DNA of 64,000 nt, from positions 1 through 64,000 of the forward strand of contig NZ_ATWV01000005.1 in assembly GCF_000421345.1 (NCBI RefSeq). Direction: 5' to 3'. Of the stretch, positions 32,139-39,354 are shown piece after piece. A program made the position numbers and the translations under genes. The notes under the pieces are model-generated. The model searched no databases. It was not told the origin of the DNA and saw only the letters and a program-made list of their open reading frames with translations. Position 1 is the first letter of the stretch. Each line of letters begins with the position of its first letter. Source of the DNA: Treponema bryantii NK4A124 (GTDB taxonomy: Bacteria > Spirochaetota > Spirochaetia > Treponematales > Treponemataceae).

Positions 32139-33011
32139 TTATTCACAAAATTCTTCCAATTTATCAGAAGTATAAACTGTTTTTGCAACACCATTAACCA
32201 TAGTTGGACTTACAAAAACAGTTTGACCTTTCTTTTTGGTGTAAAAATCTGATGTTAGACGTTTGAAGAAACCTCTTCGGAAATGTGGTCTTACAGACTT
32301 ACTTGAATCTGAACTCTGAGCCTCCAAGACTTTCTCTGAAATTGTAAGTTTCTTTGAATATTCATTTTTCACTTCATCTGGGGTTCCATCTACTACGCAA
32401 TCAGGGAAAGTATGCATATAAATAATTGTATTAATTGCAAGACGCAGATATTTTAATGTCTTTTCTGCATCTGGAGTATTTTTCTTACAAAGATCTTCAT
32501 AATGGTCTAACGTTATGTAACTGCAACCATCTTCGACTGCAAAGGCAAACAAAAGTTGCTTTGAATTAAAATCATATGTAAAACTAAAAGCATAACCCCG
32601 ATATTTGTTTTCATAAGGAATATGAATTCCAAAACAGAAATTTGATATTTTACTGTTTTCATCAGGAATTGTTCCCATTAGGGAAATAGCCCCAGCTTTA
32701 TCAACTTCGCCATTTTCAATTATATAATCAGTAAGGCCTTTAGAATCTTTTATTGGCATATCCATTAAGAAATCTCGAAGAGAACTATCAACGAAATACA
32801 GATGCAAGAATTTTTTAATAGAATCTGCATAAAACATATCACCGATAAAAATATGAGCCTGTGTAAAATTCACATGAAATGGACTTATCATATCTCGATG
32901 AATCCATTGATGAATAAACTCTTTATGAGAAATAGGAGTCTTTTTATTGATTTTATTATAACTATCCCATAACTCGGCTAATGGTTCACTATAACGGATT
33001 TTCTTTGCCAT
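32139..33011 (-). CDS. AcrVA2-like protein 2
   Basis: 290 aa, same domain plan as AcrVA2-like 1: FGIHIPYENKYRGYAFSFTYD in the middle, TIIYMHTFPDCVVDGTPDEVK, and the end VRPHFRRGFFKRLTSDFY..KGQTVFVSPTMVNGVAKT. The two proteins share the C-terminal 60 residues well and the rest weakly. Its start codon touches the stop of the nuclease gene upstream, indicating an operon (nuclease, AcrVA2-like, DUF2971). The pairing with a nuclease gene suggests translation-level control of a dangerous neighbour, by analogy with AcrVA2; this is inference. Confidence 0.6.
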   Translation of the reverse strand: MAKKIRYSEPLAELWDSYNKINKKTPISHKEFIHQWIHRDMISPFHVNFTQAHIFIGDMFYADSIKKFLHLYFVDSSLRDFLMDMPIKDSKGLTDYIIENGEVDKAGAISLMGTIPDENSKISNFCFGIHIPYENKYRGYAFSFTYDFNSKQLLFAFAVEDGCSYITLDHYEDLCKKNTPDAEKTLKYLRLAINTIIYMHTFPDCVVDGTPDEVKNEYSKKLTISEKVLEAQSSDSSKSVRPHFRRGFFKRLTSDFYTKKKGQTVFVSPTMVNGVAKTVYTSDKLEEFCE

Positions 33012-33944
33012 TTATTTTTCCTTAATTCTTACCCAACTCAAAGAATGTTCCAGCCATTTTTTTGTATTTGGACATTTGTTTAGAAGCTGTTGAATAGTCT
33101 GATAATCAAAAATGTTTGGATACAGTGTTTTATCAATTTCAGAATGAACACAGTAAATATTCAGATCTTTAATATCTTTATAGTCTTTGAAAGTATCTTT
33201 TGATAAATTTAATTTTACCTGAATGTATTCTTCTTTATTTCCTTTTTTACAAAGAATATCATAATCTTTGAAACTGCCACCTTTATATGCTGGCACAAAA
33301 AAGCCTTGTTCTTCTTTTAGTTTTGCTATAAGAGTTTCAAACTCAATGGATGAAAGGCATTCTAGATATTGTTCAAAGTTTTCTACTGCAACTTTTCTGT
33401 TCTCAACTAGATAATCTATTGCTTTTCTATTTCCAAAATAGGAATTAAATGTACTATTCTTATCATCTTTAGATGGCTTCTTCCAAAGTTCCTTGAATGT
33501 ACCTCGTGAAAGATTTTGATTAGACTTTATTGTAGCTAAAACCAAAGGAACTTTTACAATTGGCTGTTCATATAATAACTGGATTTGAAAACCTATAACA
33601 TCATCAGGATTGTTATTGTAATGTAGTGGATCAACTTTATATTTTGCTGAAGGACCTTTTAAGTTTTTCAAAGGTCCTTCTTTTTTATAAATGTAAATAA
33701 AATCTTGCTTTTTATTATCAATAATTTTTGCACCGATAGAAACAATAAGTGATTCTTCGGTATCATCATAAAACGTTTTTACAAATCTTTGAGAATCTTT
33801 AGACAAGCCTTTCTTGTCAGAAAGGAAATCTTCAATGGTGTCAAGAGAAAATATTGCTGCAAAATTATTCTGACTAATCCATTTATCTACACAGTCAAAA
33901 TAATCATCTCTGCCTTCTTTGATTTGTAAATAATAGTATTTCAT
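33012..33944 (-). CDS. PD-(D/E)XK (Mrr-like) nuclease candidate
   Basis: 310 aa. The C-terminal region (about 200-260) has SSIEFETLIAKLKEE...GSFKDYDILCKKGNKEEYIQVKLNL, matching the E...G-x-x-D-x-D-I...Q-V-K order of Mrr/PD-(D/E)XK endonucleases (D of DYDI and K of QVK as metal-site residues). The N-terminal 190 residues begin MKYYYLQIKEG and may be a DNA- or base-recognition domain (an EVE-like start is conceivable). First gene of a three-gene minus-strand operon. Probably a type IV-like or solitary restriction enzyme; sure only of the fold pattern. Confidence 0.65.
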   Translation of the reverse strand: MKYYYLQIKEGRDDYFDCVDKWISQNNFAAIFSLDTIEDFLSDKKGLSKDSQRFVKTFYDDTEESLIVSIGAKIIDNKKQDFIYIYKKEGPLKNLKGPSAKYKVDPLHYNNNPDDVIGFQIQLLYEQPIVKVPLVLATIKSNQNLSRGTFKELWKKPSKDDKNSTFNSYFGNRKAIDYLVENRKVAVENFEQYLECLSSIEFETLIAKLKEEQGFFVPAYKGGSFKDYDILCKKGNKEEYIQVKLNLSKDTFKDYKDIKDLNIYCVHSEIDKTLYPNIFDYQTIQQLLNKCPNTKKWLEHSLSWVRIKEK

Positions 33945-34072
33945 AATGAAGTTATCCGGATTTGAACCGACTGTTTTATTATATCATAAAATCTCAGTTT
34001 TGCCGTATTCAAAATACTATTATTTGGTATTATAATTATTTACAAGTAAAACAAGAATATAAGGAAAAATAC

Positions 34073-34315
34073 ATGCATGGACCAAAAATCCTAGATGAAC
34101 AAGAAAAGATCAAGACTCTAACTTATGATTTACAGTTCATGCCAGCTGGAACAACATTAGAAACTAAAGTTCGTTGTAAGAAATGTGGTAGAGAATTTTT
34201 GTATAAGGAATCTACCGCAGTTGAATTATTTGATGTTGTAGGCTTTTATGAAATGGTATATTGCAAGCATTATCCTGAATGCAAAGGTCTTAGACAGGAC
34301 TTTGATATTATTTGA
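34073..34315 (+). CDS. Small zinc-ribbon-like protein
   Basis: 80 aa from ATG 34073 with AAGGA upstream; the longer frame to 33962 has no RBS and runs into a promoter-like AT-rich region. One CxxC (CKKC) at about residues 37-40 and a second cluster C-x-H-x3-C (YCKHYPECKG) about 30 residues later could bind one zinc ion. Divergent from the nuclease operon. Function unknown. Confidence 0.65.
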   Translation: MHGPKILDEQEKIKTLTYDLQFMPAGTTLETKVRCKKCGREFLYKESTAVELFDVVGFYEMVYCKHYPECKGLRQDFDII

Positions 34316-34330
34316 AGTTTCGCCCTTTTA

Positions 34331-34552
34331 TTAGTCATCCCAGATTGCAGCATTATTAAATGTATCATCATCTTCTACTTCGTATGCATCATATGTTTTG
34401 CCATCCATTTCGAATGTGAAATCTGGCTTGTTTTCTTTCTTGTCACTTGGTTGTTTTATGATATAAATAATAATTGCAATGACTATCCAAAGAGGTGCTG
34501 CTTTTACGAGAAAGATTAATAATGCCAATAAAAATGCAAGGATGTAATCCAT
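34331..34552 (-). CDS. Small single-pass or two-pass membrane protein
   Basis: 73 aa: hydrophobic residues 3-35 (ILAFLLALLIFLVKAAPLWIVIAIIIYII, one long or two short helices broken by KAAP), then an acidic tail (YEVEDDDTFNNAAIWDD). AAGGA stands about nine bases before ATG. The last gene of cargo 1; convergent with the zinc-ribbon gene. No family recognised. Confidence 0.65.
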   Translation of the reverse strand: MDYILAFLLALLIFLVKAAPLWIVIAIIIYIIKQPSDKKENKPDFTFEMDGKTYDAYEVEDDDTFNNAAIWDD

Positions 34553-34660
34553 AGAGTTTTTCCTTGAATACGGTAATTATAAATCCGTAAATTATTACTG
34601 TCAAACAAGGATTCCTACAATAATTACCCTACAATAATTATTCCCACTAGTTAACCATAA

Positions 34661-34694
34661 TTAACCCATAGGAAACGACATCTACCCTTAGAAT
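34661..34694 (+). promoter_or_regulatory. Prophage promoter class, site B (leaderless)
   Basis: TTAACCCATAGGAAACG, 11 bp, TAGAAT (34689-34694). The -10 ends six bases before the ATG at 34701, so transcription is expected to begin at the start codon itself. A second TTAAC lies 10 bp upstream (34651), one helical turn. Compare sites A (19784) and C (35504). Confidence 0.7.
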
Positions 34695-34700
34695 AATCTC

Positions 34701-35480
34701 ATGAGAATTCAAGGTAGAGACTGCACACTGACTGTTTCAAGAGACGGTGAATTAACTCCATTACCATACAGCGAGGAAACTGTAAGATTAACGTCGAAAG
34801 GCTACGTGCTGCCTGAATGTATCGGTAAAAGGAACAGAGAGAAAACTGTTATCACTCATAAGGAAATTGAAGGCTGCTTTATTACGCGGCTGGATTATTC
34901 TGTGATACAGTGCCTGTTCCTTTTGTTTTTTTATGACAACGAAAGCTTTGACCTTTATGCTGACCGCGGCTTTGAAAAAATCATTTACAGGAATGTGAAC
35001 TTCCGGGCCTTTGAGCTACGCGGTATAAATGGCGAAGCTTTTAAGCTTAGAGTTGATGTAAAAAATTCGGAAGAATCTTTTACAGAAAACTGGTCTATGA
35101 ATGTTCCTGACCTTTCCTGGCAGAAGCAGAGAACTTTCTTTTTTGACGGTCACTTCGTTATTGCAGATTTAGAATCGCTGCCTTTAGTTTACCGCTTTGA
35201 GCTTGCTGCTGATTATAAAAGCGATGCCAGGATTACTCTTAAACTTTATTTTCCACTCTCGGAAGAATGCTATCCCCTCTCTTCTAAAATTGAAAAGCTT
35301 ACAATCTGGATTGATATGAAAGAAGGAATCTGGCTGGACCTTTATGACCTGGTGCCGATTTCTGATTTGTGTGATATAAACTGCGCGGACACTGTGCTTT
35401 GTAATCAGCTTTTTAAGGTGACTGGTATTATGGTTTTAAATATCAGAAACGCAGAACAGAATCTTCAGATTGTAATTTAG
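34701..35480 (+). CDS. Distal-tail-like structural protein (putative)
   Basis: 259 aa. Begins MRIQGRDCTLTVSRDGELTPLP and has a beta-rich composition (YADRGFEKIIYRNVNFRAFELRG; AFKLRVDV; RITLKLYFPL). Size and place, directly before a large hub-like gene, fit a Dit-type or tail-tube-like protein of a siphovirus. No RBS; a -10 hexamer six bases before ATG predicts a leaderless mRNA. It is the first structural gene after cargo 1. Function call is by position and fold type, so tentative. Confidence 0.55.
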   Translation: MRIQGRDCTLTVSRDGELTPLPYSEETVRLTSKGYVLPECIGKRNREKTVITHKEIEGCFITRLDYSVIQCLFLLFFYDNESFDLYADRGFEKIIYRNVNFRAFELRGINGEAFKLRVDVKNSEESFTENWSMNVPDLSWQKQRTFFFDGHFVIADLESLPLVYRFELAADYKSDARITLKLYFPLSEECYPLSSKIEKLTIWIDMKEGIWLDLYDLVPISDLCDINCADTVLCNQLFKVTGIMVLNIRNAEQNLQIVI

Positions 35481-35503
35481 CGTTAACTATTAGGTAGTAC
35501 AAA

Positions 35504-35537
35504 TTAACACATAGGAAACGGGGTGTGGGCTTAAACT
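35504..35537 (+). promoter_or_regulatory. Prophage promoter class, site C (leaderless)
   Basis: TTAACACATAGGAAACG, 11 bp, TAAACT (35532-35537), ending six bases before the ATG at 35544, identical geometry to site B. A second TTAAC is 21 bp upstream (35483), two helical turns. Confidence 0.7.
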
Positions 35538-35543
35538 CTGAGT

Positions 35544-37046
35544 ATGAAGTTTTATGAAGTTCCGCCAGAGGTTGAGAACGCAATCAAAAATACAGATAGT
35601 CGCCCCTTTGTAAGAGTTGTTTTTGAACTTAGTAGCGGAGACCTTTATATCCGCGACTCTGACATTCTTGAATGTGTGATGACTTCTTATAAAAACGAAG
35701 ACGGCGGCATTGTAAATATGGGTGAAATCCTTCTGGATAACTCAAGAGATATTTACGATGTATTTTCCAATAACGAGTTTTGTCCTGGGCTTGGTGTTCA
35801 GATATGGTATTGCTTTGGCGAGAGAACTAATACTTTCTTCCGCTTTCATATGTTTGTGGATGATGACGGCTTTCAGCTTCAGATGACTGGCCATACAGAT
35901 ATGACTTGCAAGATAAGGCTGATAGATCTTTCTAAGAAACTTGATGATACAAAGCTGCAGAGAAACTGGACTGATGCTCAGGTAGTTGTTCACTCAATTG
36001 TTTGTGACAGAACGCATCCAGAAAATTCTCTTGTTCATATTATTGCGGCTCGCGGTGGAATTGGTGCTAACGAGATAAACTGCGGAACTCTTAATTTTGA
36101 TATTCCTTATGTTGTTGTTGCAGGCTCTGCCTGGAAGGAGCTTTGTTCTCTGGCTAAGGCTTATAACGCTATTGTGGAATGTGGTAAGGATTTGACTCTG
36201 AGCTTTATTGAAAGCCCTTATGATTTACAGAATGAGTACAGCGAAGAAGCCTGCTTTAGTCTTAATGAAAATGAGATTACACATTTCCGCTTTTTTAATA
36301 ACCGCGATAAGTATGCAAATAATGTACGTCTTAAATATACACGTTATGTTCAGACGGAACGCCAGGAACTCTGGTCTTATTCGGATGCACCTGTGTGGTA
36401 CGACGAGAATATGCAGCCTTATTATCCTTTTACTGATGATTCAAGGAAGATAATTTCTGACAACGATTACGAGGCTATTTACACAGCAAAGAATGAGGAA
36501 GGAAAAACACGCAACGTTGTTTATGCGGATTCGATAGACAGTGAACAGGACTTCTTAGAGGCGATGGAAGTTACCGGCGAGGACAAGCCTGTTGTGATTC
36601 AGTACGACACGACTACTTATAAAGACCGTGCGATTGTGCAGCTGGGCCGCGATGGAAATCTTATTGGAGTTCGTAAAGCTGCTATCACAGGACGTGCAAT
36701 CATTAGTGAAACTAACTACAGCGTATTTGTAAAAGATGATGATGAGATTGCGGCTCATGGGCAGATTGTAAGAAACATTACTTCTAAATATTTGAGTGAT
36801 GATTTATTTGAGGCTGAGCCTTTCTGCCAGAGACGTGCAAAAGATTTTCTTAATGAATGTGTGAACTGCAAAGGCGCTTATTACCTTACAACTTATATTC
36901 CTCTTATTCATGCTCGTGTTGGTGCTTTTATGGATATGAGGCTTAAGGGTACAAGCAACTATAAGAAAGTGAGAATTGACGAGCTTACTTTCAGATATAA
37001 AAAGGAAGAGGCTTTTAGTAGTGAATTATGGGTAACAAGAGTTTAG
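35544..37046 (+). CDS. Tail-tip hub/Tal-like protein (putative)
   Basis: 500 aa. The part AWKELCSLAKAYNAIVECGKDLTLSFIESPY (about residues 190-220) is the pattern of gp27-like tail hub proteins (a helical module that begins the second barrel, followed by a strand reading a dedicated ligand). The rest is beta-rich (VVFELSSGDLYIRDSDILEC; RIDELTFRYKKEEAFSSELWVTRV). Leaderless start as for the previous gene. It would cap the tail and bind host-recognition proteins. No peptidase domain is seen at the C-terminus. Moderately sure of a tail-tip role. Confidence 0.65.
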   Translation: MKFYEVPPEVENAIKNTDSRPFVRVVFELSSGDLYIRDSDILECVMTSYKNEDGGIVNMGEILLDNSRDIYDVFSNNEFCPGLGVQIWYCFGERTNTFFRFHMFVDDDGFQLQMTGHTDMTCKIRLIDLSKKLDDTKLQRNWTDAQVVVHSIVCDRTHPENSLVHIIAARGGIGANEINCGTLNFDIPYVVVAGSAWKELCSLAKAYNAIVECGKDLTLSFIESPYDLQNEYSEEACFSLNENEITHFRFFNNRDKYANNVRLKYTRYVQTERQELWSYSDAPVWYDENMQPYYPFTDDSRKIISDNDYEAIYTAKNEEGKTRNVVYADSIDSEQDFLEAMEVTGEDKPVVIQYDTTTYKDRAIVQLGRDGNLIGVRKAAITGRAIISETNYSVFVKDDDEIAAHGQIVRNITSKYLSDDLFEAEPFCQRRAKDFLNECVNCKGAYYLTTYIPLIHARVGAFMDMRLKGTSNYKKVRIDELTFRYKKEEAFSSELWVTRV

Positions 37047-37053
37047 AGGTGGT

Positions 37054-37091
37054 AAAGCTAAAAATTGCTTTCGCAATTTTTTTAACGCTTT
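37054..37091. repeat. Prophage hairpin element, copy 2
   Basis: AAAGC-TAAAAATTGC-TTTC-GCAATTTTTTTAAC-GCTTT, same plan as 20884-20920. A second stem GGCCGC-CA-GCGGCC follows at about 37106-37119. Located between the hub and the next phage gene. Confidence 0.65.
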
Positions 37092-37179
37092 GCTATAGAA
37101 CAACGGCCGCCAGCGGCCTTACACATCTGAGATTTGGGTTACGCGAGTTTAAGGGAGGTGCGTTATAGAAAAAATTGAA

Positions 37180-37461
37180 TTGCTGGTTGAGTCTATGAAC
37201 GGCTTACAGGTTGAGCTTTCTGGATTCAGAGCTGAAATGAAAGAGTTTAAGAATGCTGTTGAAAAAAGGATGGATTGTTTGGATAACAGGTCCACTGCCT
37301 GCCAGTTTAATCCAAATGTTTGTGCAACGGCGAGGCGGCTTGAAGAGCATATTAAGGCGGACAACGGAAAAGCCGGAAGGAATATGGCGGTGATTGCCTG
37401 TGTGATTTCCTGCTTTAATGTGGCGATTACGGTGATTACTTTAATTGTTCGGGGGATGTGA
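37180..37461 (+). CDS. Small phage membrane protein, holin-region
   Basis: 93 aa from TTG 37180; GGGAGG lies 20 bases upstream, so a non-standard ATA (37165) or ATT (37174) start nearer the RBS is possible. A coiled-coil segment (ELSGFRAEMKEFKNAVEKRMDCL) is followed by a C-terminal membrane helix (about 70-90, MAVIACVISCFNVAITVITLIV). This layout is that of XhlA-like haemolysin/holin partners. Overlaps the endolysin-like gene by four bases. Confidence 0.7.
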   Translation: MLVESMNGLQVELSGFRAEMKEFKNAVEKRMDCLDNRSTACQFNPNVCATARRLEEHIKADNGKAGRNMAVIACVISCFNVAITVITLIVRGM

Positions 37462-38039
37462 TGGATAACAATAATAATTTAAGAATGAGGCTGATGCTTG
37501 AAGCTGAAAAAGAAATTGTAGAAGGACTTAGCGAGGCAGAACGCTACCGCTACTTTCTTGGCCGCATGCAGTTTCTTCGTTATGAAAGCGGAAAGGAAAA
37601 TCTTATAAGCTCGGACTGTTCTGGCTCGGTTTGTCTTGCCCTCTTGCTTGCGACTGGCTGTGCAATTCGTGTTACGGCAGATGCTTTGTTTAAGAAATAT
37701 TTTACAAAGAAGAATCCGGAAAAGAATGATATTCAGGCAGCCTTCTTTATGACGCTTTATGACAGAAAGCTTGGAGCAAGACTTTATAAGGAAAATGAAA
37801 TCTGCCATGTTGCTGGAGTTTGTGGCCGTGATGTTGTTCTAAACTGTGTGGAACCTTATTCAGAACTTCGTTCGCTTTCTGATATGAAGCCTTATTACCA
37901 GGCTAATGATTACAGAATTATTGTAAGAGGCTTAGACCGTGAAGCTTTGCAGAAAGCGAGTGACGACAATGTTGATTTGTTTGGAGCTGATTATCAGTTT
38001 GAGCAGATTCGAAATGCAATTGACGGAGTTCGCGGATGA
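37458..38039 (+). CDS. NlpC/P60-like endolysin candidate
   Basis: 193 aa. SSDCSGSVCLALLLATG (about residues 52-68) matches the catalytic-Cys segment of NlpC/P60 peptidases (DCSGF/V), and EICHVAGVCGRDVVLNC about 70 residues later supplies the H-x-G region with the catalytic His. It should cut peptide bridges of peptidoglycan. No export signal; release would depend on the holin-like products on both sides. ATGA overlaps link it to both neighbours. Confidence 0.78.
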   Translation: MMDNNNNLRMRLMLEAEKEIVEGLSEAERYRYFLGRMQFLRYESGKENLISSDCSGSVCLALLLATGCAIRVTADALFKKYFTKKNPEKNDIQAAFFMTLYDRKLGARLYKENEICHVAGVCGRDVVLNCVEPYSELRSLSDMKPYYQANDYRIIVRGLDREALQKASDDNVDLFGADYQFEQIRNAIDGVRG

Positions 38040-38254
38040 TTAGTTTTCGATTTCAAAGACTGGTTGAAAAGCTTTTGAGCGTGAAGTTTGTAATCTTTAT
38101 TGTTGCGACTGTACTTCTTTGCTGCGGTGTACTTGGTGGTGCTGAATGGCTGACTGTGGCTCTTACGGTAATTGCCGGAAGAGAGATTCAGAAGTTTAAG
38201 GACTTTAAGTTTTCAAGGAAGGAAACGGATGAAGAAAATTTGGGTAGTGATTAA
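38036..38254 (+). CDS. Holin-like membrane protein
   Basis: 72 aa with two membrane stretches (about 15-32, VKFVIFIVATVLLCCGVL, and 36-52, AEWLTVALTVIAGREI) and a basic C-terminal tail, typical of small class II-like holins. Overlaps the endolysin gene by four bases and the next gene by 26. Confidence 0.72.
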   Translation: MISFRFQRLVEKLLSVKFVIFIVATVLLCCGVLGGAEWLTVALTVIAGREIQKFKDFKFSRKETDEENLGSD

Positions 38255-38525
38255 GAAAATCTTTATTTGGCTGGGGGCTGTGTTTGTGGCGATATTCACG
38301 GTTCTCTTTGTGAAAGAAAGACAGGTGGTTTCGACAGGTTCAACCACTGCGAAGGAGGATATTGATGAAATCAATGCTAAGGCTGCGGCTAAACGGGAGG
38401 AAACGGTTGCTCGTATTGAGCGTGCTGATGCTCGTGAGCTTGCAGAATCTTATGGCTCAGTCTGCGACGCAATCAACGACGGAAAAGAAAGATTCCGACA
38501 ACGTTGCAAGCGAGCTGACAATTGA
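38229..38525 (+). CDS. Inner-membrane spanin-like protein
   Basis: 98 aa from ATG 38229 (AGGAAACGG just upstream); the frame extends to 38172 but begins inside the holin gene. One N-terminal membrane helix (about 8-28, IFIWLGAVFVAIFTVLFVKE) followed by a helical charged domain (EINAKAAAKREETVARIERADARELAES), the i-spanin layout. The next gene starts inside it in another frame, as in Rz/Rz1 pairs. A 24-bp relative of the GGTGGTT palindromic repeat lies within the coding sequence. Confidence 0.65.
   Translation: MKKIWVVIKKIFIWLGAVFVAIFTVLFVKERQVVSTGSTTAKEDIDEINAKAAAKREETVARIERADARELAESYGSVCDAINDGKERFRQRCKRADN
38324..38347. repeat. Short GGTGGTT/AACCAC palindrome in the spanin gene
   Basis: GGTGGTTTCGACAGGTTCAACCAC forms a short palindrome related to the REP-like elements at 6671 and 63943 (GGTGGTT...TCGA...AACCACC) but in the other orientation of the core. 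It ends seven bases before the RBS of the overlapping gene and so could mask it. Confidence 0.55.
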
Positions 38526-38802
38526 GGAAGTTATGGAAATTGCAGAAGAAGAAATTGAGCGTACTGCTCAAGAAGCTGTAAAAGCTGCTTTAATTGAAGT
38601 TGGCGGTGAGCTTGCTTATGAAAAAGAAAGAGCGGATGAACTTGAAAAACAAAAGCTTTCGTTGGAAGCAGAAAATAAACGATTAAAGGAAGAAGCCCAG
38701 AAAAAGAAGGCCCAGTTCTTTTATGGTGCTTTGATTGGTGGAACCGGCGGCGTGATTGTTACGTCGCTGGTGTTTGGACTTATTATGGGAGTATGTAAAT
38801 GA
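38365..38802 (+). CDS. Secreted/outer spanin-like protein with C-terminal membrane helix
   Basis: 145 aa from ATG 38365 (GGAGG five bases upstream; a TTG at 38362 is in frame). Signal sequence (RKRLLVLSVLMLVSLQNLMAQ, about residues 12-32), Glu-rich coiled coil (about 50-112) and a C-terminal hydrophobic helix with Gly zipper (FFYGALIGGTGGVIVTSLVFGLIMG). It starts inside the i-spanin-like gene in another frame, supporting a spanin-type pair, though the C-terminal membrane helix resembles a unimolecular spanin. Lysis role inferred. Confidence 0.65.
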   Translation: MKSMLRLRLNGRKRLLVLSVLMLVSLQNLMAQSATQSTTEKKDSDNVASELTIEEVMEIAEEEIERTAQEAVKAALIEVGGELAYEKERADELEKQKLSLEAENKRLKEEAQKKKAQFFYGALIGGTGGVIVTSLVFGLIMGVCK

Positions 38803-39353
38803 TTTCAAGTAAAGGAAAAGTTAGAGGCTTGGTTACTGTTACGGTTCGCGACTGTAATGGTCATGTAAAGTATTTTAAGAATGGATTCTGGCGTAATCTT
38901 TTTAAGCTGAAAGAACGCCCAATGATTTTCCGTCATCACAACACTATCACTAATCAGGGTGATGGAATGATTGCGGATCTTTTGATTTCGAATCCGACTC
39001 AGGACAAAGTTGATGCCACCAACGGCTATATGCGTGTTGGAACCGGTTGGACTGGAAGCACTCCAAAGAACAACACAGGAGTAAACACTCCTACTGGTTC
39101 TTTTAAAAAACTTGATTCTACTTATCCAAAAACTCAAGCTGCTTTTGGTTCTTCCGGACAGAATGTTGTTCTTTACCGCACAAGCTTTGCTGCAGGTGAT
39201 TTGAATGCAAACGGAATTAACGAAGTTGCTTTGATGAACGGAAATACAGCTGCAGCTAAGTGCCTGGCTTATGCTCAGATTACTCCGAGCGTAAACGTGA
39301 CTTCTGCAGACAGCCTTCAGATTGACTGGCAGATTACTGTAAGCGGAGCTTAA
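38799..39353 (+). CDS. Phage tail-fibre-like structural protein
   Basis: 184 aa. Gly/Asn/Thr-rich, beta-type composition with MRVGTGWTGSTPKNNTGVNTPTG and GDLNANGINEVALMNGNTAAAKCLAYAQITP, the pattern of short fibre or appendage proteins (DUF-type tail proteins with an N-terminal attachment part and repeated beta turns). GGGAG precedes ATG, overlapping the previous stop. Likely exposed on the virion and host-interacting. Confidence 0.65.
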   Translation: MISSKGKVRGLVTVTVRDCNGHVKYFKNGFWRNLFKLKERPMIFRHHNTITNQGDGMIADLLISNPTQDKVDATNGYMRVGTGWTGSTPKNNTGVNTPTGSFKKLDSTYPKTQAAFGSSGQNVVLYRTSFAAGDLNANGINEVALMNGNTAAAKCLAYAQITPSVNVTSADSLQIDWQITVSGA

Positions 39354-39354
39354 T

